From Lachnospiraceae bacterium (GTDB lineage: Bacteria > Bacillota > Clostridia > Lachnospirales > Lachnospiraceae), in the NCBI GenBank assembly GCA_024696005.1, contig JAILHF010000011.1, forward strand, positions 80,608 to 144,607: DNA of 64,000 nt, read 5' to 3'. Below are positions 55,621 through 62,569 of this stretch, one piece after another (the stretch's first letter is position 1; each line of letters starts with the position of its first letter). The translations under genes and the position numbers were made by a program. The notes under the pieces were generated by a model. The model was not told the origin of the DNA, ran no database searches, and worked only from the letters and a program-made list of their open reading frames with translations.

Positions 55621-57237
55621 ATGTTAACCAAAATCCTGTTGCTGATCCTGTTCTTCGGGATCATGGTCGCCGTCGGACTCTATTCCCGCCGGCACTCCAC
55701 GAACGTCAACGACTTCGTTCTGGGCGGGCGCAAGGTAGGCCCCTGGCTGACGGCCTTTGCCTTCGGAACCTCGTATTTTTCCGCGGTGGTCTTCGTCGGC
55801 TATGCGGGACAGTTCGGGTACAAGTACGGCATAGCGGCCACCTGGATCGGCATCGGCAATGCCTTCATCGGCTCGCTCCTGGCCTGGGTGGTACTGGGGC
55901 GCCGCACCAGGATCATGACCAAGTTCCTGGATGCAAAGACCATGCCGGATTTCTTCGGAAAACGCTACCATTCCAAGGCGCTGCGCATCGCCGCCGCCTT
56001 CATCTCCTTTGTGTTCCTGATCCCGTACACCTCGTCGGTATTCAACGGCCTTTCCCGTCTTTTCGGCATGGCCTTTGACATCGACTACAAGTACTGCGTC
56101 ATCGCGATGGCGCTGCTAACCTGCATATACGTGATCCTGGGCGGCTACATGGCAACGGCCATCAACGATTTCATCCAGGGCATGATCATGATCGTCGGCA
56201 TCGTCGCCGTGGTCTTTTCGGTACTAAACGGCAAGGGCGGCTTCATCGCGGCCATCGGAAAGCTGGCGGAGTTCAGCTCCGACATCGAAGTCACGAAGGG
56301 ACAGCCCGGCGCCTTCACTTCCTTCTTCGGACCCGACCCCTTAAACCTTCTGGGTGTGGTGATCCTCACCTCCCTCGGTACCTGGGGCCTGCCGCAGATG
56401 GTGCAGAAGTTTTACGCGATCCGTGATGAGGACGCGGTGAAGACCGGTACCGTGATCTCCACGGTCTTTGCGGTGGTCATTTCCTGCGGCTGCTATTTCC
56501 TGGGCGGTTTCGGGCGCCTGTTCTTCCCGGATCCCCAGACGCTTGTCGAGAACGGCAAGCCGATGTATGACAAGGTCATCCCCGAGATGCTGGCCACCCT
56601 GCCCGAGTTTCTGATCGGCGTGGTGATCATGCTGGTGCTCTCGGCATCGATGTCGACACTGGCATCCCTGGTGCTCACTTCTTCCTCCACGATCACGATC
56701 GACCTGATCAAGGACAATATCGTAAAGAAGATGGATGAGAAGAAGCAGCTTGTCACCATGCGTGTATTCCTGGTGATCTTCATCGTGCTTTCGGTGGTCA
56801 TGGCTCTGAAGCCCCCTGCCCTGATCGCACAGCTCATGGGCATCTCCTGGGGCGCTCTGGCCGGTGCGTTCCTCGCGCCGTTCCTCTACGGTCTGTACTG
56901 GAAGGGTGTGACCCGCAGCTCGGTATGGTGCTGCTTCGTGGTGGCGGTGGGCATCACCGTGGTCAACCTGTTCCCTGCGACCCAGTTCATCAAGAGCCCG
57001 ATCAATGCAGGTGCGATCGCGATGATCGCCGGCATGGTGGTGGTTCCGCTCGTAAGCCTTCTGACACCGAAGATGGAAAGCGGAGAGATCAAGTTCGTCT
57101 TTGACTGCTACGAAGAGAAGCACATGGTAGAGCAGCGTTATGCACTGCCCGGTGCGGAAGAAGGCGGCAAAGAGGGCAAGGCAGCTCCGGCAAAGAAAGA
57201 GCAGAGCAGATCTTCATCGAAAAAGAAGAGGAAATAG
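55621..57237 (+). CDS. Sodium:solute symporter (SSS family)
   Basis: A 538-residue transporter with about 13 helices. It has NDFVLGGRKVGPWLTAFAFG near the start, TSYFSAVVFVGYAGQFGYKY and TAINDFIQGMIMIVGIVAV, the signatures of the SSS family that includes PutP. The substrate cannot be named from sequence. The C-terminal tail is long and basic (EQSRSSSKKKRK). AAGGAGGG precedes the ATG. It follows holA by 21 bp and precedes a small gene by 3 bp. Confidence 0.88.
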   Translation: MLTKILLLILFFGIMVAVGLYSRRHSTNVNDFVLGGRKVGPWLTAFAFGTSYFSAVVFVGYAGQFGYKYGIAATWIGIGNAFIGSLLAWVVLGRRTRIMTKFLDAKTMPDFFGKRYHSKALRIAAAFISFVFLIPYTSSVFNGLSRLFGMAFDIDYKYCVIAMALLTCIYVILGGYMATAINDFIQGMIMIVGIVAVVFSVLNGKGGFIAAIGKLAEFSSDIEVTKGQPGAFTSFFGPDPLNLLGVVILTSLGTWGLPQMVQKFYAIRDEDAVKTGTVISTVFAVVISCGCYFLGGFGRLFFPDPQTLVENGKPMYDKVIPEMLATLPEFLIGVVIMLVLSASMSTLASLVLTSSSTITIDLIKDNIVKKMDEKKQLVTMRVFLVIFIVLSVVMALKPPALIAQLMGISWGALAGAFLAPFLYGLYWKGVTRSSVWCCFVVAVGITVVNLFPATQFIKSPINAGAIAMIAGMVVVPLVSLLTPKMESGEIKFVFDCYEEKHMVEQRYALPGAEEGGKEGKAAPAKKEQSRSSSKKKRK

Positions 57238-57240
57238 ATC

Positions 57241-57477
57241 ATGGAAGAGAATAAACAGGGAGTAGATCCCGCGCTCCTGGCGTTTCTGGATGCGGAGGAG
57301 CTTTCGGACAAGCTGGAGGTGCTTTCGAGAGTGCAGGGTGAACTCTCACCCAGAAGCCTGACTTCGATCGAGATGTCCCTCGGCATGGAACCGCAGGAAG
57401 ACAGCCCGGATGAAAGGATCCGCAGGATACGCGGTCTTTTGCAGACACGGGAGAAGTACGAACGGGGAAGGCGGTAG
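57241..57477 (+). CDS. Small acidic protein, unknown function
   Basis: A 78-residue helical protein, starting at ATG 57241, 3 bp after the symporter stop. It is acidic in the first half (DPALLAFLDAEELSDKLEVL) and basic at the end (KYERGRR). No signal peptide or known motif. The tight spacing argues that it is translated in the symporter operon. Confidence 0.55.
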   Translation: MEENKQGVDPALLAFLDAEELSDKLEVLSRVQGELSPRSLTSIEMSLGMEPQEDSPDERIRRIRGLLQTREKYERGRR

Positions 57478-57485
57478 ACCGCAAG

Positions 57486-57731
57486 GTGGAAGAGCTGCGG
57501 CTGACGATCTCGGGGATCGTGGAAAAGGACGGGAAGAAAAAGGCCTGCGTGTCTTTCAGCGGAGAAGGCTGTTACGCGGAGGGCTATATTCCCGACTGCG
57601 AGCTGGTCAAAAGCAGCGGATTCACGAAGGAAGAGGAAGAGGCGCTCCGCGCCTATCTGAAGGAGAATCTTGCGGAATTAAAAAAGCAGGCGGCGCGGAT
57701 CAACCCGCTGTTTGCCATCATGAAGGAGTGA
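57486..57731 (+). CDS. Small protein, unknown function
   Basis: An 81-residue protein starting at GTG 57486, with no good ribosome binding site. It has a beta-like first half (LRLTISGIVEKDGKKKACVS) and a helical second half (FTKEEEEALRAYLKENLAEL). Two Cys (ACVS, CYAEGYIPDC region) could bind metal, but no clear site is seen. It lies just before metF and may belong to that operon. Confidence 0.5.
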   Translation: MEELRLTISGIVEKDGKKKACVSFSGEGCYAEGYIPDCELVKSSGFTKEEEEALRAYLKENLAELKKQAARINPLFAIMKE

Positions 57732-57737
57732 CTTGTG

Positions 57738-58616
57738 ATGAAGATATCGGAGATCTTTGCAAAAGGCGGCCCCACGCTCTCGCTCGAGGTTTTCCCGCCC
57801 AAGACCGACGACGTATACGAAAAGGTTGAAAAGGCTACGGACGAGATCGCGGCGCTGAAGCCGGATTTCATGAGCGTGACCTACGGGGCGGCCGGAAGCA
57901 CGCGGAAATATACGACGGCGATCGCTTCCAACGTCGAGAAGCAGGGGGTGACGGCGCTTGCGCACCTGACCTGCGTGAATGCTTCGGAGGAGAGCATCCG
58001 GCAGCAGGTAGAGAACCTGAAGGAAGCGGGGATACAGAATATCCTGGCTCTGCGCGGGGATCTGCCCGAAGGGGTGGAGAGCACGGAGGACTGGGTTTTC
58101 AAGCATGCCAGCGAACTGGTGAGCGTCATCAAGAAGTACGGGGATTTCTGTGTCGGCGGCGCCTGCTATCCGGAAAAGCATCCCGAGGCGGACACAATGG
58201 CGGAGGATATCGCCAACATGAAACGCAAGGTGGAAGCGGGCTGCGAGTTCCTGACCACCCAGATGTTTTTTGACAACAATATCTTTTACAACTATCTGTA
58301 CCGCCTGCGGGAAGCGGGCGTTACGGTGCCGGTGGTGGCGGGGATCATGCCCGTGACCAATGCGAAGCAGATGACGCGCATCATCAAGCTGTCCCAGGCC
58401 TTTATCCCGAGGCGCTATGTGGCCCTGCTGGACCGATTCGGCCATGAGCCGGCAGCACTGAAGCAGGCGGCGATCGCCTACGCGACGGACCAGATCCTGG
58501 ATCTTCTGGCGAACGGGATCGAGCATATCCATATCTATACGATGAACAAGCCGGAGGTGGCGGCAAAGATCCAGGAGAACTTAAGCGAGATCATCCCCTC
58601 CTGCCGGAAAAGCTGA
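57738..58616 (+). CDS. metF: Methylenetetrahydrofolate reductase
   Basis: A 292-residue flavoprotein barrel that makes 5-methyl-THF for methionine synthesis. It starts at ATG 57738 behind AAGGAG (9-bp spacing). It has GPTLSLEVFPPKTDDVYEKV, then FMSVTYGAAGSTRKYT, HLTCVNASEESIR, NILALRGDLPEG and CEFLTTQMFFDNN, all typical. The TGA overlaps the ATG of the next gene (TGATG), which encodes a MetH activation domain, so the two are co-regulated. No MetH body is in the window. Confidence 0.95.
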   Translation: MKISEIFAKGGPTLSLEVFPPKTDDVYEKVEKATDEIAALKPDFMSVTYGAAGSTRKYTTAIASNVEKQGVTALAHLTCVNASEESIRQQVENLKEAGIQNILALRGDLPEGVESTEDWVFKHASELVSVIKKYGDFCVGGACYPEKHPEADTMAEDIANMKRKVEAGCEFLTTQMFFDNNIFYNYLYRLREAGVTVPVVAGIMPVTNAKQMTRIIKLSQAFIPRRYVALLDRFGHEPAALKQAAIAYATDQILDLLANGIEHIHIYTMNKPEVAAKIQENLSEIIPSCRKS

Positions 58617-59254
58617 TGGAGAATACGGTACGGATCTATATCGCGGACAGGGAAACGCTTGCCATATCCCCGCGGGAAGTGGCGCGTTACCTGGGATACA
58701 GCCGGGAAGCGTTGGCGCTGCCGCCGGACGACGCGATCGAAGAAGCCATCCGGAAGGCCAGGGGGCTGTGTGCCGGAAAGGCCTGTTACGGGCGCTATCC
58801 GGTCTCGTTTTTCGGGGAAGACGGGATCAACATGCCTTACGGGGAGGTTCATAGCAGGGATCTGCGGCGGAACCTGGACGGATGCGGGGAAGTGTATATC
58901 TTTGCCGCAACGATCGGCGCGGCCCTGGACCGGGAAATGGCAAGAGCCAGGCTGAAGGGCATGAGCGAGCCCGCTCTGCTGCAGGCAGCGGGTGCGGCAG
59001 CCGTGGAAGCGGTCTGCGACGAAGTGAATGCCCTGCTGGAAAAGGAAGCGGCGGAGGAAGGCCGCAGCCTGCGGAGACGTTTCAGCCCGGGCTACGGGGA
59101 TCTGGGGCTGGAAAATCAGAAGGGCGTGTTTGAACTGCTCAATCCGGCCAAGCACATCGGGCTTACCCTGATGGACACGCTGATCATGAGTCCGGAGAAG
59201 AGCGTTACGGCGATCATCGGGATCGCGGAGAAAGACGGAGGAAGCGGAAAATGA
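58616..59254 (+). CDS. Stand-alone methionine synthase activation domain protein
   Basis: A 212-residue protein homologous to the C-terminal reactivation domain of cobalamin-dependent MetH. It has EVYIFAATIGAALDREMARA, AVEAVCDEVNALLEKEA and the signature RRFSPGYGDLGLENQKGVF, then LTLMDTLIMSPEKSVTAIIG. In Clostridia this domain is often a separate gene beside metF and helps restore cob(II)alamin to the active state using SAM. It overlaps the next gene by 4 bp. Confidence 0.9.
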   Translation: MENTVRIYIADRETLAISPREVARYLGYSREALALPPDDAIEEAIRKARGLCAGKACYGRYPVSFFGEDGINMPYGEVHSRDLRRNLDGCGEVYIFAATIGAALDREMARARLKGMSEPALLQAAGAAAVEAVCDEVNALLEKEAAEEGRSLRRRFSPGYGDLGLENQKGVFELLNPAKHIGLTLMDTLIMSPEKSVTAIIGIAEKDGGSGK

Positions 59255-60483
59255 AGAGACGCAGCATGAGATGGATCGGAGGCCTTCTGGCTTTGGCGAT
59301 GTGCCTTTCTGCCTGCGAAAAGGAAGAAAAAGGAAAGGAACCCGGGCAGGAGGCTGTCTCGCCGGGGGAAGAGACACAGGTCGTCGAGACCGGCCCTGCG
59401 GCAGAGCTTCTTCTGGAGCTGTCCCCTCTTCAGAAGGCGGCCATCGAAGGAACGGAAGCGGATCTGGAAACGGCTGTGACCCTTTCCGGCCTCTTTCTGG
59501 ATCTTCTGGTCGATGAGAATAATGCGGAAGGCGGACAGCAGAATATCCTGATCTCGCCCACGGCGCTGCTTGCCGGTGCATGTTCCCTTAAGGAGGCGGC
59601 ATCGGGGGAGGCGGCGGAGCAGATCGGAAGCGCGGTGCTCCGGGGGGCTGACCCGGAACGCGTGAAAAGCCTGCTGGAACGCCTGGAGGCCTACAACGAC
59701 GAAGCTTCGGGAAACAGCTGGAAGATGAGCAGCGGTGTCTGGAAGCGCGAGGGAAACGGCCTGGATGAGATCAACAGCTGGGTGGCCGAAAGTACCGGCG
59801 GCAGCGTAACGGCCTTTGAGCCGAGCGAAGCAGCCGGGACGGAGCTGCTGCAGGCGGTGGCGCTTTCCATGCGCTGGGAGAAGCCCTATGAGGACAAGGA
59901 TATCCTGGAAAGCCGCCATTTCATGAATGCCGACTGGGTGGGAAGCACGGTCGACATGCTCTACAGTGAGGAGAATTGGTATTTCCGGCTCAGTTACGGC
60001 ACGGGCTTTCTGAAAAACCTGGAAGGCGGAAAGCTGGCCTTTTTTGCCGTCATGCCGGATAAGGATGTGTCCATGGACGATTACCTGGTCCTGATGCAGG
60101 TGGAACAGACGGATCTGGTCAAGGCACTGCTCTCTCCGAGCTACGGGGATGTCAGGGTGCAGCTGCCGGAATTCAGTGTGAGTGCCGAGCGTGATCTGGG
60201 GGATTCGCTGCAGACCATGGGACTGACCGCGGCCTTTGACGCATCGCAGGGCGCGTTTGACTTTGGGAACGGTTCCCCGCAGAGCCTGGGGGCTTTCCGG
60301 CAGCAGGTGCGGTTTTCCGTGAGCAGGGGACAGTGTGCTCCCAATTCGGACAAGGTCCTGAAAAAGCCGGATGCGGAGCTGGGTTTTCCGATCTATCTGA
60401 ACTTTGACAGGCCCTTCATTTACGGCGTGGTCGAACGGGAGAGCGGGGTGCCGATCCTTCTGGGCCTGGTAAGCAGCTTTTAG
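59251..60483 (+). CDS. Serpin-like lipoprotein with unusual reactive-loop region
   Basis: A 410-residue secreted lipoprotein; lipobox LSAC. The serpin fold is recognisable from NILISPTALLAGACSLKEA (helix B), VQLPEFSVSAERDLGDSLQT, LTAAFDASQGAFDF and the end LNFDRPFIYGVVERESG, then PILLGLV. The reactive-centre hinge normally present before the last strands (E-G-T-E-A-A-A) is missing. The segment VRFSVSRGQCAPNSDKVLK is short, so it may not trap proteases by the classical mechanism. It overlaps the MetH-activation gene by 4 bp, without an obvious functional link. Confidence 0.82.
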   Translation: MKRRSMRWIGGLLALAMCLSACEKEEKGKEPGQEAVSPGEETQVVETGPAAELLLELSPLQKAAIEGTEADLETAVTLSGLFLDLLVDENNAEGGQQNILISPTALLAGACSLKEAASGEAAEQIGSAVLRGADPERVKSLLERLEAYNDEASGNSWKMSSGVWKREGNGLDEINSWVAESTGGSVTAFEPSEAAGTELLQAVALSMRWEKPYEDKDILESRHFMNADWVGSTVDMLYSEENWYFRLSYGTGFLKNLEGGKLAFFAVMPDKDVSMDDYLVLMQVEQTDLVKALLSPSYGDVRVQLPEFSVSAERDLGDSLQTMGLTAAFDASQGAFDFGNGSPQSLGAFRQQVRFSVSRGQCAPNSDKVLKKPDAELGFPIYLNFDRPFIYGVVERESGVPILLGLVSSF

Positions 60484-60488
60484 GAAAG

Positions 60489-60511
60489 GGCCGCCGCAGG
60501 CGGCCTTTTTT
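60489..60511 (+). terminator. Intrinsic terminator after the serpin gene
   Basis: GGCCGCC (60489-60495) pairs with GGCGGCC (60499-60505) around a 3-nt loop, followed by six T. Confidence 0.85.
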
Positions 60512-60537
60512 GCACGGGAAAGGAGAGATGGCTTACT

Positions 60538-61734
60538 ATGGCAGAGGTATTCCTGAAAAAAGGGGCGGGGCGGAGCTTCAAGGCCGGAGGTCCCTGGATA
60601 TACGATAACGAGATCGAACGGATCGAGGGCAGCTTTGAAAACGGCGACGTCGTGGAGCTGCATGATTTTGACGGCTATTTTCTGGGCCGCGGTTTTCTGA
60701 ACATGCGCTCCACCATCGCGTTCCGCATCCTTTCCCGCCGCAGGGAATCCGTGATCGATGAGGCCTTTCTGGAGCAGCGGGTTCGGGATGCCTGGAATTA
60801 CCGGAAAGAGGTGATCGATACTTCCGCCTGCCGCGTGATCTTCGGGGAGGCGGATTTCCTGCCCGGGCTCGTCGTGGACAAGTTTTCGGATGTGCTGGTC
60901 GCGGAGTCGCTGGCGCTCGGGATCGACCGGCTGAAGTGCGTGATCCTCGATGCGCTGGTAAAAGTCCTTGCGGAGGACGGCATCACGATCCGCGGGATCT
61001 ATGAACGCAGCGACGCCAAGGTGCGCCTGAAGGAGGGCATGGAGCCGTCCAAGGGCTTTATCGGAGCGGAGTTTGATACAAGGGTCGAGATCGTCGAGAA
61101 CGGGGTGCGCTACATCGTGGACGTGCAGGACGGCCAGAAGACCGGCTTTTTCCTGGACCAGAAGGAGAATCGTGCCGCGATCCACAAGCTCTGCAGGGGA
61201 AAGAAGGTCCTGGACTGCTTCACCCACACGGGCTCTTTTGCGCTGAATGCCGGCATCGCCGGAGCGGAGGGCGTTCTGGGCGTGGATGCTTCACAGTTTG
61301 CCGTTGACCGGGCGACCGAGAACGCTGCCCTGAACGGGCTCTCGGAGCGTGTGAAGTTTCAGTGTGCGGATGTGTTTGATCTGCTGCCTTCCCTGGAGGA
61401 AGCCGGGGAGAGATACGATGTGGTGATCCTGGACCCGCCGGCCTTCACCAAATCCCGCAATTCGATCAAGCAGGCGGTGAAGGGCTACCGCGAGATCAAC
61501 CTTCGCGGGATGAAGCTGGTCAAAAACGGCGGCTATCTCTGTACCTGCACCTGCTCGCATTTCATGGATCCCGAGCTCTTTGCCAAGACCATAAGGGAGG
61601 CGGCCACCGGAGCCCACAAACGCCTCAGGCAGGTGGAATTCCGCACCCAGGGACCGGACCATCCCGTTCTGTGGGCGGCCGACAACAGCCTGTACCTGAA
61701 GTTCTACATCTTTCAGGTATGTGAGGAGAAGTGA
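60538..61734 (+). CDS. RlmI-like 23S rRNA cytosine methyltransferase
   Basis: A 398-residue enzyme. An N-terminal PUA domain (about 1-70, FLKKGAGRSFKAGGPWIYDN, then DFDGYFLGRGFLNMRST) is followed by a class I methyltransferase: VLDCFTHTGSFALNAG (SAM loop), VDASQFAVDRATENA, VILDPPAFTKSR and CTCSHFM with a Cys in the place used for 5-methylcytosine formation. This is the RlmI family, which methylates 23S rRNA. GAAAGGAGAG precedes the ATG. It is monocistronic between two terminators. Confidence 0.9.
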   Translation: MAEVFLKKGAGRSFKAGGPWIYDNEIERIEGSFENGDVVELHDFDGYFLGRGFLNMRSTIAFRILSRRRESVIDEAFLEQRVRDAWNYRKEVIDTSACRVIFGEADFLPGLVVDKFSDVLVAESLALGIDRLKCVILDALVKVLAEDGITIRGIYERSDAKVRLKEGMEPSKGFIGAEFDTRVEIVENGVRYIVDVQDGQKTGFFLDQKENRAAIHKLCRGKKVLDCFTHTGSFALNAGIAGAEGVLGVDASQFAVDRATENAALNGLSERVKFQCADVFDLLPSLEEAGERYDVVILDPPAFTKSRNSIKQAVKGYREINLRGMKLVKNGGYLCTCTCSHFMDPELFAKTIREAATGAHKRLRQVEFRTQGPDHPVLWAADNSLYLKFYIFQVCEEK

Positions 61735-61763
61735 GAGGGGAACAGGATTGATTCCGACAAAAA

Positions 61764-61788
61764 ACAGTCTTGCAGGGGCTGTTTTTTT
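61764..61788 (+). terminator. Intrinsic terminator after the methyltransferase gene
   Basis: ACAGTC (61764-61769) pairs with GGCTGT (61777-61782), one G-U pair, with a 7-nt loop and a following run of six T. Confidence 0.65.
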
Positions 61789-61795
61789 GATGTAA

Positions 61796-61829
61796 TATAA
61801 TGACGTTTATGTGACACGGTGTGTGTCAC
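61796..61829 (+). promoter_or_regulatory. Promoter and palindromic operator of the TetR gene
   Basis: TATAAT (61796-61801) is the -10; the -35 is weak (TTGCAG at 20-bp spacing). Ten bases on, GTGACAC (61811-61817) and GTGTCAC (61823-61829) form a perfect inverted repeat with a 5-bp centre, over the start region. This is a fitting site for autoregulation by the TetR protein. Confidence 0.65.
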
Positions 61830-61877
61830 GTTGAAAATGAGGGCAATGCATGTGAAGCTGAGCAAGGTGGGAAAGAC

Positions 61878-62540
61878 ATGAGAGATCCGGAACGGGATGC
61901 CGCGGAAATGGCGGTCAGGCGTGAGAAGATGCTGGATACGGCATACCGCCTTTTTTCCGAACATAACATTGAATCGGTGACCATGGCCGAGATCGCCAGG
62001 GAAGCCGGGTATGGGAATAAAACGCTTCACCGGTATTTCAATTCCAAGCCGGCTCTGGTCGTGGCTGTGGCCACCCGGAGGTGGGAACAGTTCCGGGAGA
62101 GCAACAGGAAGCGAAGGCCCAGTGCAGACTTTGAGGGAATGAGCGCAGCGGAGATCTTCGGCTTTTATCTGGATTCCTTTCTGCTGCTGTACAGAGAGCA
62201 CAAGGATCTGCTGCGCTTCAACCAGTTCTTCAACATCTACATCCGGGCGGAAAAGGTGGGGGCGGAAACGGTACGGCCGTATCAGGGAATGATACAGGCA
62301 CTGGAAGCGCAGTTCCATGGCATGTACCTGAAGGCACAGCAGGATCACACGATCCGGACGGATGTACCGGAGATCGAGATGTTCTCGACAACGCTTCACC
62401 TGATGCTGGCCGTGGTGACGAGATATGCGGTAGGGCTGGTGTACCAGCCGGAGGAAGGCTTTGATGCGGAGAAGGAGCTCGAGTATCTGAGGAATGCGGT
62501 GCTTGCGGGGTACAAGCCGATCAGCGGAGAGGTTCTCTGA
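61878..62540 (+). CDS. TetR-family transcriptional regulator
   Basis: A 220-residue regulator, ATG 61878 behind GGTGGGAAAG; an in-frame GTG at 61821 would start inside the operator and is rejected. The HTH is at about residues 10-55: MLDTAYRLFSEHNIESVTMA, EIAREAGYGNKTLHRYFNSK. The C-terminal ligand domain is helical and not typed. It lies 29 bp before the surface protein gene on the same strand, so it may control that gene too. Confidence 0.9.
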   Translation: MRDPERDAAEMAVRREKMLDTAYRLFSEHNIESVTMAEIAREAGYGNKTLHRYFNSKPALVVAVATRRWEQFRESNRKRRPSADFEGMSAAEIFGFYLDSFLLLYREHKDLLRFNQFFNIYIRAEKVGAETVRPYQGMIQALEAQFHGMYLKAQQDHTIRTDVPEIEMFSTTLHLMLAVVTRYAVGLVYQPEEGFDAEKELEYLRNAVLAGYKPISGEVL

Positions 62541-62569
62541 TCGATATCAAGAATAGGGAGAATGGAAAG

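Noticed and set aside
61821..61877. Upstream GTG start for the TetR gene
   Set aside because: It lies within the operator palindrome and lacks a ribosome binding site; ATG 61878 has one and gives a normal TetR N terminus.
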